Origin: Micromonospora rhizosphaerae
Lineage (GTDB): Bacteria; Actinomycetota; Actinomycetes; Mycobacteriales; Micromonosporaceae
DNA: 64,000 nt
Reading direction: 5' to 3'
Assembly: GCF_900091465.1 (NCBI RefSeq)
Contig: NZ_FMHV01000002.1
Coordinates: forward strand, 6,138,001-6,202,000
This document shows positions 25,934 to 33,573 of this stretch, in pieces (positions within the stretch are counted from its first letter, which is position 1; each line of letters begins with the position of its first letter). A program made the translations under genes and the position numbers. The notes beneath the pieces are model-generated. The model saw only the letters and a program-made list of their open reading frames with translations. It was not told the DNA's origin and made no database searches.

Positions 25934-26392
25934 ATGGGGGAGAACGGATGGCGCTGGACCGATGCCTGGATTTTCGTCTCACTGGTGATCGCGAGCGGGG
26001 CCGGCCGGCACCGCCGGTCGCCCTCCACCCGGCGGCCCGAGGGGGTTCGCCTGGCTGACGTGCTCTCCACCGCCGACCACCTCAACCAGTCCATTCCGGA
26101 ACGGCACGAGGTGGAGGGGGCGGTCCGCCGGCTGGTCGGCGCCGGCCTGGTCAGCGTCTCCGACGGTTGGTTCCGGATCACGCCGGAGGGGGAACGGCTC
26201 TGGCGCACCCGACCCAGCGCCGGGCTGGCGACCACGGTGGACACCGTGCAGGGGGTGCTGAGCCGGCGGCACACCCCCGGCGCCGCGGACTGGCACCTAC
26301 ACGAGGACGACCACGCCGCCGCCGTGCAGGAGTACGTCGTCCGCTCCATCCCGGCCCCGCGCCGCTCGTCCGAGGGCCAGTCCGGCCGCTGA
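25934..26392 (+). CDS. Hypothetical protein with winged-helix-like core
   Basis: No named family is recognised. The 152-aa product begins with a short hydrophobic segment (WIFVSLVIASGAG). Residues ~37-90 (VRLADVLSTADHLNQSIPER to GWFRITPEGERLW) look like a winged helix with a recognition helix and wing. A CATCAT -10-like box 6 bp before the ATG suggests a leaderless message. It could sense or bind nucleic acid, but this is inferred from the fold pattern only. Confidence 0.6.
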   Translation: MGENGWRWTDAWIFVSLVIASGAGRHRRSPSTRRPEGVRLADVLSTADHLNQSIPERHEVEGAVRRLVGAGLVSVSDGWFRITPEGERLWRTRPSAGLATTVDTVQGVLSRRHTPGAADWHLHEDDHAAAVQEYVVRSIPAPRRSSEGQSGR

Positions 26393-26429
26393 CGCCCCGG
26401 CTCCGGCGCCTGGCGCGCGGTCCGCGCTT

Positions 26430-26504
26430 GATCCACTCAACATGCGTGACATGGCGGTATCCGGGCCACTCGGACAGCCCCACTTCCCGGATACGGAGTC
26501 GATC
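26430..26504. repeat. Palindromic intergenic element, copy 3
   Basis: A 75-bp relative of the elements at 3.2-3.5 kb runs from GATCCACTC to GGAGTCGATC with an inner GTATCCGGG/CCCGGATAC pair. It fills the gap between the convergent 152-aa gene and hisF and probably ends both transcripts. Confidence 0.6.
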
Positions 26505-26510
26505 AGGCGG

Positions 26511-27278
26511 TCAGCGGACCGGGTGGCCCGCTCCACGAAGGGCATCCTTGACCTCGGCGACGGTCAGCTCGCCGAAGTGGAAGACGCTGGCCGCGAGCAC
26601 CGCGTCCGCGCCCGCGCCGATCGCCGGCGGGAAGTGCGCCACCCGGCCGGCCCCGCCGCTGGCGATCACCGGCACGTCGACCACGGCCCGGACCGCCCGG
26701 ATCAGCGCGAGGTCGAAGCCGGCCTTGGTGCCGTCGCCGTCCATCGAGTTGAGCAGGATCTCCCCCGCCCCCAGCTCGGCGCCGCGCCGCGCCCACTCCA
26801 CCGCGTCGATGCCGGTGCCGCGGCGACCGCCATGGGTGGTCACCTCGAAGCCGCTCGGCGTGGTGCCGGCCGGTGTGCGCCGTACGTCGAGCGAGAGCAC
26901 CAGCACCTGCCGGCCGAACCGGTCGGCGATCTCGGCGATCAGCTCCGGCCGGGCGACGGCGGCGGTGTTCACGCCGACCTTGTCCGCGCCGGCCCGCAGC
27001 AACGTGTCGACGTCGGTGACCTGCCGGATGCCGCCGCCGACGGTCAGCGGGATGAACACCGACTCGGCGGTGCGGCGGACCACGTCGAGCATGGTCCCCC
27101 GGTCGCTGGACGAGGCGGTGACGTCGAGGAAGGTCAGCTCGTCGGCGCCGGCCCGGTCATACGCGGCCGCCAGCTCCACCGGGTCGCCGGCGTCGCGCAG
27201 GTCGAGGAAGTTGACCCCCTTGACCACCCGCCCGGCGTCCACGTCCAGACAGGGGATCACCCGCACCGCCACCGTCAT
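26511..27278 (-). CDS. hisF: Imidazole glycerol phosphate synthase, cyclase subunit
   Basis: HisF takes ammonia from HisH and converts PRFAR to imidazole glycerol phosphate and AICAR. The 255-aa TIM barrel has the two catalytic Asp residues: Asp12 in IPCLDVD and Asp131 in LSLDVRR. It is separated from the hisA-hisH-hisB-hisC-hisD genes by the oxidoreductase and ohr module. A TAGGCT -10 box 6 bp before the ATG indicates its own leaderless promoter. Confidence 0.97.
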   Translation of the reverse strand: MTVAVRVIPCLDVDAGRVVKGVNFLDLRDAGDPVELAAAYDRAGADELTFLDVTASSSDRGTMLDVVRRTAESVFIPLTVGGGIRQVTDVDTLLRAGADKVGVNTAAVARPELIAEIADRFGRQVLVLSLDVRRTPAGTTPSGFEVTTHGGRRGTGIDAVEWARRGAELGAGEILLNSMDGDGTKAGFDLALIRAVRAVVDVPVIASGGAGRVAHFPPAIGAGADAVLAASVFHFGELTVAEVKDALRGAGHPVR

Positions 27279-27284
27279 GTCGCG

Positions 27285-27290
27285 AGCCTA
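27285..27290 (-). promoter_or_regulatory. -10 box of hisF, leaderless
   Basis: TAGGCT on the minus strand is followed by 6 bp and the hisF ATG. A strong hairpin lies just upstream, so hisF is transcribed on its own. Confidence 0.5.
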
Positions 27291-27306
27291 TCCAACGCGA
27301 ACGGCA

Positions 27307-27336
27307 CGGCGGCCGGCCCGAGCGGGCCGGCCGCCG
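27307..27336 (-). terminator. Terminator hairpin after the oxidoreductase gene
   Basis: Perfect 14-bp arms CGGCGGCCGGCCCG and CGGGCCGGCCGCCG are separated by 2 bases. It stands 15 bp after the oxidoreductase stop and before the hisF promoter. Confidence 0.75.
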
Positions 27337-27351
27337 GGAACGAGTCCCGGG

Positions 27352-28344
27352 TCACACCCGGACGAGCATCTTGCCGAGATTCTGGCCGCGGAGCAGGCCG
27401 AGGAAGGCCTCCGGGGCGTTCTCGATGCCGTCGACGACCGTCTCGTCGTACGAGATCTTCCCGTCGCGCAGCCAACCGGACATGTCCCGGACGAACCGGT
27501 CGCGCAGGTGGCCGTGGTCGCCGACCAGGAAGCCGCGCAGGGTGAGCCGCTTGCCGATGACCAGCGCCAGGTTGCGCGGCGCCGCCGGCGGCTCGGTCTC
27601 GTTGTACTGCGCGATCATGCCGCAGATGGCGGCCCGGCCGTGCAGGTTCATCGAGGCGATCGCGGCCTCCAGGTGGTCACCGCCGACGTTGTCGAAGTAG
27701 ACGTCGATGCCGTCCGGCGCGGCCGCCTTGAGCGAGTCGCGCACCGGGCCGTCGTGGTAGTCGAACGCGGCGTCGAAGCCGAGCGCCTTCAGCCGTTCGA
27801 CCTTGGCCGGCGAGCCGGCGCTGCCGATCACCCGGGACGCGCCCTTGAGCTTGGCGATCTGGCCGACCAGGCTGCCCACCGAACCGGCGGCGGCGGAGAC
27901 GAAGACCGACTCCCCCGGCTGCATGCCGGCCACCTCGAGCAGCCCCGCGTACGCGGTCAGGCCGGTCATGCCGAGCACGCTCAGGTACGCGCTCACCGGC
28001 GCGAGGCTCGGGTCGACCTTGCGGGCCGCGCGCGCGTCGAGCAGCGCGTACTCCCGCCAGCCCAGGCCGTGCAGCACGGTGTCGCCGGGCTTGAACCCCT
28101 CGGCCTCGCTCGCCACCACCTCGCCGACCGCGCCACCGTCGAGCGGGGCGTCGAGCTGGAACGGCGGCACGTACGACTTGACGTCGTTCATCCGGCCGCG
28201 CATGTACGGGTCGACCGACATGAACCGGTTGCGGACCACGAGCTGACCCGGCGCCGGCGTGGGCACCTCGGCCTCCACCAGGCGGAAGTTGTCGGCGGTC
28301 GGCCAGCCCTGCGGACGGGAGGCCAGGTGGATCTCCCGGTTCAC
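27352..28344 (-). CDS. NADP-dependent oxidoreductase (MDR, prostaglandin/curcumin reductase type)
   Basis: The 330-aa protein is a zinc-free medium-chain reductase that reduces activated double bonds with NADPH. The N-terminal MSVDPYMRGRM and the Rossmann motif SAAAGSVGSLVGQIAK are typical of this class. The GTG at 28344 has a GGGAGG ribosome site. It follows ohr on the same strand across three copies of a 57-bp repeat, so it may be part of an oxidative-stress operon. Confidence 0.9.
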   Translation of the reverse strand: MNREIHLASRPQGWPTADNFRLVEAEVPTPAPGQLVVRNRFMSVDPYMRGRMNDVKSYVPPFQLDAPLDGGAVGEVVASEAEGFKPGDTVLHGLGWREYALLDARAARKVDPSLAPVSAYLSVLGMTGLTAYAGLLEVAGMQPGESVFVSAAAGSVGSLVGQIAKLKGASRVIGSAGSPAKVERLKALGFDAAFDYHDGPVRDSLKAAAPDGIDVYFDNVGGDHLEAAIASMNLHGRAAICGMIAQYNETEPPAAPRNLALVIGKRLTLRGFLVGDHGHLRDRFVRDMSGWLRDGKISYDETVVDGIENAPEAFLGLLRGQNLGKMLVRV

Positions 28345-28358
28345 AGTGCGATCCTCCC

Positions 28359-28516
28359 GTTCGCGAGTGCGGTACTCCGCTGCGCTGCGTTCCTCGCGCT
28401 CACAGTGCCACTCTCGTTCGCGACTGCGGTACTCCGCTGCGCTGCGTTCCTCGCGCTCACAGTGCCACTCTCGTTCGCGACTGCGGTACTCCGCTGCGCT
28501 GCGTTCCTCGCGCTCA
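28359..28516 (-). repeat. Stop-anchored dispersed repeat, locus A, three 57-bp tandem copies
   Basis: Units start at 28359, 28416 and 28473 on the plus strand. Read in the gene direction each begins TGAGCGCGAGGAACGCAGCG and ends GCAGTCGCGAAC. The first TGA is the stop codon of ohr. Units 2 and 3 are nearly identical; unit 1 has GAG for GAC in its TTCGCGAC part. The inner GCGGAGTACCGC can form a small hairpin. Confidence 0.85.
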
Positions 28517-28939
28517 CACTGCCTCCCGGACGGTGAGGGAGACCTCCACGTTGCCGCGGGTCGCGTTGGAGTACGGGCAGACCTGGTGGGCCTGGGCGAC
28601 GAGCTGCTCGGCGGCGGCGCGCTCCACCGCGGGCAGGTCCACCACCAGGGCGACGGTGAGCCCGAAGCCGCCGCTGCCGTTCGGGCCGATGCCCACCTGG
28701 GCCTCGACCACCGAGCCGGTGACGTCGGCCTTGGCCCGGCGGGCGACCAGCCGCAGCGCGGAGTGGAAGCAGGCCGCGTAGCCGGCGGCGAAGAGCTGCT
28801 CGGGGTTGGCCGCGCCGCCGACGCCGCCCATCTCCTTCGGGATCGCCAGGTCGAGGTCGAGGGTGCCGTCCGAGGTGCGGACGTGGCCGTCCCGACCGTC
28901 CCCGCCGGCCAGGGCGGACGCGGTGTAGAGCACCTGCAT
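28514..28939 (-). CDS. ohr: Organic hydroperoxide resistance protein (Ohr, OsmC family)
   Basis: Ohr reduces fatty-acid and other organic hydroperoxides with a lipoyl-type reductant. The 141-aa product has the two redox cysteines Cys57 (AACFH) and Cys121 (CPYSNATRGN), normal length and a full OsmC fold. Its ATG lies 2 bp after the ohrR stop, so both are in one operon. Its TGA forms the first bases of the downstream dispersed repeat. Confidence 0.95.
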   Translation of the reverse strand: MQVLYTASALAGGDGRDGHVRTSDGTLDLDLAIPKEMGGVGGAANPEQLFAAGYAACFHSALRLVARRAKADVTGSVVEAQVGIGPNGSGGFGLTVALVVDLPAVERAAAEQLVAQAHQVCPYSNATRGNVEVSLTVREAV

Positions 28940-28941
28940 GG

Positions 28942-29388
28942 TCACTGCTCCTTCTGTCGGTGGATCGTCTCGGTGACCCGGGTGAGGGTGTCGCGCAGGG
29001 CGACCAGCTCGGCCTCGGTGAGGCCGGTGGCGCGGGCGACCCGACACGGCACCTCGTCCATCCGCTGGCGGAGGGCCCGGCCCTGCTCGGTGAGGCCCAC
29101 CTCCACCCGGCGCTCGTCGCGCGCCGACCGGGTCCGTACCACCAGGCCCGCCGCCTCCAGCCGCTTGAGCAGCGGGGAGAGCGTGCCGGAGTCCAGCCGC
29201 AGCGCGGCGCCCAGCTCGGAGACCGTGGGGGCGTCGTCGCCGCGCTCCCAGAGCACCAGCAGCACCAGATACTGCGGATAGGTCAGCCCGTGCTCGTCGA
29301 GGATGGGCCGGTAGACGTCGGTGAGGGCGCGCGACGCCGCGTACAGCGCGAAGCACACCTGCCGGCGTAGCACCAGATCATCGGTCAC
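28942..29388 (-). CDS. ohrR: Organic hydroperoxide sensor OhrR (MarR family)
   Basis: OhrR represses ohr until its reactive cysteine is oxidised by an organic peroxide. The 148-aa product has the sensing Cys12 in [10 protein letters not shown], the conserved [12 protein letters not shown], and the MarR winged helix with [17 protein letters not shown] second Cys is in DEVPCRVAR. The GTG at 29388 follows a TATGGT -10 box by 6 bp; longer frames would read into the operator. Confidence 0.93.
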   Translation of the reverse strand: MTDDLVLRRQVCFALYAASRALTDVYRPILDEHGLTYPQYLVLLVLWERGDDAPTVSELGAALRLDSGTLSPLLKRLEAAGLVVRTRSARDERRVEVGLTEQGRALRQRMDEVPCRVARATGLTEAELVALRDTLTRVTETIHRQKEQ

Positions 29389-29424
29389 CGCCGAACCATA
29401 GCGCCCAATTAAGTTGTGCACAAC
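29389..29424 (-). promoter_or_regulatory. ohrR-ohr promoter and probable OhrR operator
   Basis: On the minus strand TTGTGC (-35) and TATGGT (-10) are 17 bp apart and the GTG follows 6 bp later. A perfect palindrome GTTGTGCACAAC (29413-29424) overlaps the -35, next to CAATTAAGTTG (29406-29416). This AT-rich stretch resembles known OhrR/MarR sites, so autoregulation is likely. Confidence 0.65.
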
Positions 29425-29475
29425 CGACCTGCTCACGGTGTGGCCGCCCCCACTCCATGGCAGGGGCAGCCGGAG

Positions 29476-29865
29476 TCACCGGTCGCCGAGCCAGGCCTCC
29501 AACTCGACCTCGACCAGGTGGTCCGGGTCGATCAGACCGGCCACGACCACCATCGTGGCGGCCGGACGGACGGCGCCGAACACCGCGTTGTGCGCCCGGC
29601 CGACCTCGTCGGCGTGCGCCCGGTCCGTCACGTACATCCGGCTACGGATTACGTCGGCGGGCTCGGCGCCCACCTCGGCCAGCGCGTTCAGGGCGATTCG
29701 CAGCGCCTGCGCGGTCTGCGCCGCCGGGTCCCCGACGTGGACGACCTTCCCGTCGACGGTGGCGGTGCAGCCGGCCGTCCAGGCCAGGTCACCGGCCCGG
29801 ACCACGCGGGAGTAGCCGAAGGCGGCCTCCCAGGGGCCGCCCGAGCCCAGCCGGGTGACGGTCAC
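29476..29865 (-). CDS. RidA/YjgF-family protein
   Basis: RidA proteins hydrolyse reactive imines and enamines from PLP enzymes. The 129-aa product has the family core [11 protein letters not shown], which carries the active-site Arg, and the C-terminal [10 protein letters not shown]. The GTG start overlaps the priA stop by 4 bp. Its place after priA fits a housekeeping role next to amino-acid synthesis. Confidence 0.88.
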   Translation of the reverse strand: MTVTRLGSGGPWEAAFGYSRVVRAGDLAWTAGCTATVDGKVVHVGDPAAQTAQALRIALNALAEVGAEPADVIRSRMYVTDRAHADEVGRAHNAVFGAVRPAATMVVVAGLIDPDHLVEVELEAWLGDR

Positions 29866-30590
29866 GCCGCACCCCGCAGCGTCGCCAGCGCCTCGGCGAC
29901 CGTGAACGCGCCGGCGTAGAGCGCCTTGCCGGCGATCACGCCCTCCACCCCGAACGGCTCCAGGGTGGCCAGCGCGCGCAGGTCGTCCAGCGTGGAGACC
30001 CCGCCCGAGGCGATCACCGGGGCGTCGGTGCGGGAGCAGACCTCGCGGAGCAGGTCCAGGTTCGGCCCGCGCATCGTGCCGTCCTTGGTGATGTCGGTGA
30101 CCACGTACCGGGAGGCGCCGGCCTTGTCCAGCCGCTCCAGCACCTCGTACAGGTCACCGCCGTCGCGGGTCCAGCCCCGCGCCGCGAGGGTACGACCGCG
30201 CACGTCCAGCCCGATCGCCACCCGGTCGCCGTACTCGCCGCAGATCCGGTCGCACCACTCCGGGTCCTCCAGCGCGGCGGTGCCGATGTTGACCCGGGCC
30301 GCCCCGGTGCCGAGCGCCGCTCGCAGCGACTCGTCGTCCCGGATCCCGCCGGAGAGTTCCACCTGCACGTCGAGCCGCCGGACCACGTCGGCGAGGAGCG
30401 CCGCGTTGGACCCGCGCCCGAACGCGGCGTCCAGGTCCACCAGGTGGACCCACTCCGCGCCGTCCCGCTGCCAGGCGAGCGCCGCCTCCAGCGGGTCGCC
30501 GTACGCGGTCTCGCTGCCGGCGGCGCCCTGCACGAGCCGGACGGCCTGGCCGTCGGCGACGTCCACGGCGGGCAACAGGGTGAGGCTCAA
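29862..30590 (-). CDS. priA: Bifunctional ProFAR isomerase / PRA isomerase PriA
   Basis: In actinobacteria PriA does both the HisA and TrpF isomerisations. The 242-aa barrel has Asp10 in PAVDVADG and Asp129 in GLDVRG as the likely acid/base pair, and Arg18 and the GWTRDGG loop (Trp140, Arg142) used to adapt to either substrate. No trpF gene is seen with trpC, trpB and trpA, which supports the dual role. The start is TTG after GGAGGAG. It was also called hisA. Confidence 0.92.
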   Translation of the reverse strand: MSLTLLPAVDVADGQAVRLVQGAAGSETAYGDPLEAALAWQRDGAEWVHLVDLDAAFGRGSNAALLADVVRRLDVQVELSGGIRDDESLRAALGTGAARVNIGTAALEDPEWCDRICGEYGDRVAIGLDVRGRTLAARGWTRDGGDLYEVLERLDKAGASRYVVTDITKDGTMRGPNLDLLREVCSRTDAPVIASGGVSTLDDLRALATLEPFGVEGVIAGKALYAGAFTVAEALATLRGAA

Positions 30591-30606
30591 CGCTCTCCTC
30601 CTCGCT

Positions 30607-30924
30607 TCAGATACGGCGGTCCAGGGCGATCACCACGATCGCCGGCAGGACCAGCAGCAACAACACGACCAGCGCCAGCCGCAGCGCCAGGTCGTCGACC
30701 AAACTCCAGATGCCGATCAACGCCGCCCCGGTGAGCAACACGATCGCCGCGCGTTCGCCCCGGGTGTGCCGGGCCAGCCGGCCGGTCCGGCCGCGGCGGG
30801 GCGTCAGCCGGCGTACCAGCGCGCGGCGGCGCTCCCGGCGGGCCACCCGGCGAAGGCGGACGGCGCGTTCCCGCTCCAACTGGGCCTGCCGGGCCTCCCG
30901 CCGGCGAGCCCGCTCCTTGCTCAC
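30607..30924 (-). CDS. Small membrane protein of unknown function in the his cluster
   Basis: The 105-aa product begins with a very basic, Arg-rich helix (about 60 residues) and ends in two membrane segments ([20 protein letters not shown] and [20 protein letters not shown]). No family is recognised. It lies between hisH and priA. Its GTG start sits in GGTGAGCAAGGAG, similar to the repeat that precedes it. Confidence 0.7.
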   Translation of the reverse strand: MSKERARRREARQAQLERERAVRLRRVARRERRRALVRRLTPRRGRTGRLARHTRGERAAIVLLTGAALIGIWSLVDDLALRLALVVLLLLVLPAIVVIALDRRI

Positions 30925-31042
30925 CGAACGACCATCGTTCGCGACTGCGGGGCTCGCAAACCCGGCTCACTCCTCGCGCTCACCGAACCACCATCGTTTC
31001 GCGACTGCGGGGCTCGCAAACCCGGCTCACTCCTCGCGCTCA
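30922..31042 (-). repeat. Stop-anchored dispersed repeat, locus B, two ~59-bp tandem copies
   Basis: Copies at 30922-30980 and 30981-31040 differ by a few bases. In the gene direction they read TGAGCGCGAGGAGTGAGCCG, then TTTGCGAGCCCCGCAGTCGC and GAACGATGG. The first TGA is the hisH stop. TTTGCGA and TCGCGAA can pair around GCCCCGCAG. Confidence 0.85.
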
Positions 31043-31663
31043 CAGCGTCGCCAGCCAGTTGCGGAGCAGCGTGGCGCCGGTGTCGGCCGACTTCTCCGGG
31101 TGGAACTGGGCGGCCGACAGCGGGCCCCGCTCCACGGCGGCGACGAAGTCCGTCCCGTGGTGCGCGGTGGTGACCTTCGCGCCAGCCGCGGCCAGCCCGG
31201 CGACGTCGTTCACCCCGTACGAGTGGACGAAGTAGAACCGACTGTCGGCCGGCAGGCCGGCGAAGAGCACCGACTCCGCCGGCGCCTGCACGGTGTTCCA
31301 GCCCATGTGCGGCAGCCGCTCGGCGGCCAGCTTCGCCACCCCGCCGGGCAGCAGCCCGAGGCCCTTGGTCACCACGCCGTGCTCGTCGCCGTGCTCGAAG
31401 AGCACCTGCATGCCGACGCAGATGCCGAGCACCGGCCGGCCGGCCGCGACCCGCTCCGCGATCACCGGCCCGGCACCGAGCGCCTCGATCCCGGCCATGC
31501 AGGCGGCGAACGCGCCGACGCCCGGCACCACGAGGCCGTCCGCCTCGGCGGCGGCGGCCAGGTCGTCGGTCACCGTGACGTCCGCGCCGGCGCGTTCCAG
31601 GGCGCGCTCGGCCGAGCGCAGGTTGCCCGAGCCGTAGTCGAGCACCACGATCCGCTTCGCCAT
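31040..31663 (-). CDS. hisH: Imidazole glycerol phosphate synthase, glutamine amidotransferase subunit
   Basis: HisH releases ammonia from glutamine for HisF. The 207-aa product has the complete triad: Cys82 in GICVGMQ, His188 and Glu190 in QFHPEK. The ATG overlaps the stop of the 56-aa gene (TGATG). Longer frames upstream are read-through of that gene in another frame. Confidence 0.96.
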   Translation of the reverse strand: MAKRIVVLDYGSGNLRSAERALERAGADVTVTDDLAAAAEADGLVVPGVGAFAACMAGIEALGAGPVIAERVAAGRPVLGICVGMQVLFEHGDEHGVVTKGLGLLPGGVAKLAAERLPHMGWNTVQAPAESVLFAGLPADSRFYFVHSYGVNDVAGLAAAGAKVTTAHHGTDFVAAVERGPLSAAQFHPEKSADTGATLLRNWLATL

Positions 31664-31833
31664 CAGCCCTCCCCGGGTAGCAGCCAGAGCACCCCGCCGG
31701 CGGCGGCCAGCGCGGCGAGCAGCCCGGCCGTCACCACCGTGGCGCGCGAGGCGCCCTGCCGGAACAGCGACCAGGTCCCGCCGACCAGCACCCCGGCCAG
31801 GATCAGCAACAGCGTCGGCAGCAGCCGCCCCAT
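31663..31833 (-). CDS. 56-aa two-segment membrane protein
   Basis: A short gene between hisB and hisH encodes MGRLLPTLLLILAGVLVGG, a loop with SLFRQGASRA, and a second hydrophobic segment ending LWLLPGEG. The codons have the normal high GC3 bias. An AAGGACGG ribosome site stands before the ATG, and the stop overlaps the hisH start. Function unknown; the position suggests co-translation with hisH. Confidence 0.65.
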   Translation of the reverse strand: MGRLLPTLLLILAGVLVGGTWSLFRQGASRATVVTAGLLAALAAAGGVLWLLPGEG

Positions 31834-31848
31834 CAGATCCGTCCTTCA

Positions 31849-31894
31849 TTCGCGACTGCGGTACTCCGCTGCGCTCCGGTCCTCGCGCTCATCA
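31849..31894 (-). repeat. Stop-anchored dispersed repeat, locus C, single copy
   Basis: In the gene direction the element reads TGAGCGCGAGGACCGGAGCG, then CAGCGGAGTACCGCAGTCGC and GAA. It follows directly on the hisB stop (TGATGAGCGCG). It belongs to the same subtype as locus A. Confidence 0.75.
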
Positions 31895-32503
31895 GAGAGC
31901 TCCCTTGGTGCTGGGGATCGCGCCCTGGGTACGCGGGTCGATCGAGGTGGCCTCGCGCAGGGCGCGGGAGACCGCCTTGAACTGGGCCTCCACCACGTGG
32001 TGGGCGTCCGGGTGGCCGCCGGGGCGGGCCGCCCGCAGCACGTCCACGTGCAGGGTGATCCGGGCCGCCTGGCCGAAGGACTCCCAGATGTGCCGGGTCA
32101 TGCTGGTCGGGTAGACCGGCCCGATGTACGGCGCGAGCGGCGGCTCGTCGTGCACCACGTACGGGCGGCCGGAGAGGTCGACCGCGGCCCGGACCAGCAC
32201 CTCGTCCATCGGCACGGTCGCCGAGCCGTACCGCCGGATGCCGGCCTTGTCCCCCAGCGCCTGGTCGAACGCGGCGCCCAGGGCGAGCGCGGTGTCCTCC
32301 ATGGTGTGATGGGCGTCGATCTCCAGGTCGCCGACGGTGTGCACGGTCAGGTCGAAGCCGCCGTGCCGGGCGATCTGGTTCAGCATGTGGTCGTAGAAGC
32401 CGACGCCGGTCTCGACGTCGGCCTTGCCGGTGCCGTCGAGGTCGATCTCGACGAGGACCTTGGTCTCCTTGGTGATCCGCTCCACCCGGGCGGTCCGGCT
32501 CAT
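31892..32503 (-). CDS. hisB: Imidazoleglycerol-phosphate dehydratase
   Basis: HisB removes water from imidazole glycerol phosphate using manganese. The 203-aa protein is the single-function type without a phosphatase domain. The two metal motifs DAHHTMED and [11 protein letters not shown] are present. It overlaps hisC by 4 bp. Confidence 0.97.
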   Translation of the reverse strand: MSRTARVERITKETKVLVEIDLDGTGKADVETGVGFYDHMLNQIARHGGFDLTVHTVGDLEIDAHHTMEDTALALGAAFDQALGDKAGIRRYGSATVPMDEVLVRAAVDLSGRPYVVHDEPPLAPYIGPVYPTSMTRHIWESFGQAARITLHVDVLRAARPGGHPDAHHVVEAQFKAVSRALREATSIDPRTQGAIPSTKGAL

Positions 32504-33573
32504 GAGAGTTTCTCCATCGCTGCGAGGAAGGCGTCAGTCTCGGCGGGGGTGCCGGCGGTGACCCGCAGCCAGCCCGGCAGGCCGACATCGCGGACCAGCA
32601 CGCCCTGCGCCAGCAGGGTGCGCCAGGCCGCCGACTGGTCCCCGCCCACCTCGAAGAGCACGAAGTTGGCATCGCTGTCGGCGACCCGGTGGCCCCGGGC
32701 GCGCAGCTCGGCCACGATCCGGTCGCGCTGCTCCATGATCGCGGCGACCGTGCCGAGCAGGGCGTCGCGGTGCGCCAGCGCCGCCCGGGCGGCGGCCTGG
32801 GTGAGCGCCGAGAGGTGGTACGGCAACCGCACGAGCTGCACCGCCTGCACCACCGCCGGATCGGCGGCCAGGTAGCCCAGCCGGCCGCCGGCGAAGCCGA
32901 ACGCCTTGCTCATCGTCCGGGTCACCACCAGCCGGGGGTGCCCCGGCAGCACGGCGAGCGCGCTGACCGTGCCGGGGCGGGCGAACTCGGCGTACGCCTC
33001 GTCCACGATCACCATGCCCGGCACCTCGTCCAGCACCGCCGACACCACCGCCGGGTCGAGCGCGGTGCCGGTGGGGTTGTTCGGCGAGCAGAGGAAGACC
33101 ACGTCGGGCCGGTGCGCGCGGGCCTGGGCCACCGCGTCCTCGACGGTCAGTCCGAAGTCGACGCCGCGCGCGCCCGGGATCCAGCCGGTGCCGGTGCCGA
33201 GGGCCAGCAGCGGGTGCATCGAGTACGCCGGGGTGAAGCCGAGCGCGGTGCGCCCCGGCCCGCCGAACGCCTGGAGCAGCTGCTGCTGGATCTCGTTGGA
33301 GCCGTTGGCGGCCCAGACCTGGTCGACGGTGAGCCCGTGGCCCAGGTACGCCGCCAGATCGGCGCGGAGCGCCACCGCGTCCCGGTCCGGGTAGCGGTTG
33401 AGGTCACGCAGCTCGGCCGCGACGGCCTTGCCGATGGCCTCCACCACCGGCTCGGGCACCGGGTAGGAGTTCTCGTTGGTGTTCAGCCGCACCGGCACCT
33501 CGAGCTGCGGCGCCCCGTACGGCGACAGCCCGCGCAGGTCGTCGCGGATCGGCAGGTCGTCCAGTGTGGTCAC
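32500..33573 (-). CDS. hisC: Histidinol-phosphate aminotransferase
   Basis: HisC transfers the amino group of glutamate to imidazole acetol phosphate. The 357-aa product is a fold I PLP enzyme with NPTG (167-169 region), Asp191 in IVDEAYAEF and the PLP lysine Lys223 in TMSKAFG. The GTG start overlaps the hisD stop (GTGA). Length and motifs are standard. Confidence 0.96.
   Translation of the reverse strand: MTTLDDLPIRDDLRGLSPYGAPQLEVPVRLNTNENSYPVPEPVVEAIGKAVAAELRDLNRYPDRDAVALRADLAAYLGHGLTVDQVWAANGSNEIQQQLLQAFGGPGRTALGFTPAYSMHPLLALGTGTGWIPGARGVDFGLTVEDAVAQARAHRPDVVFLCSPNNPTGTALDPAVVSAVLDEVPGMVIVDEAYAEFARPGTVSALAVLPGHPRLVVTRTMSKAFGFAGGRLGYLAADPAVVQAVQLVRLPYHLSALTQAAARAALAHRDALLGTVAAIMEQRDRIVAELRARGHRVADSDANFVLFEVGGDQSAAWRTLLAQGVLVRDVGLPGWLRVTAGTPAETDAFLAAMEKLS

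Noticed and set aside
28359..28516. Coding repeat (57 bp is 19 codons) extending ohr or the reductase
   Set aside because: The ohr frame ends at the first TGA, and the reductase start with its ribosome site lies after the repeat; the repeat is intergenic.
26167..28536. Long plus-strand frame across hisF and the oxidoreductase
   Set aside because: It lies antisense to two well-supported genes and its C-terminal repeats only reflect the 57-bp DNA repeat.
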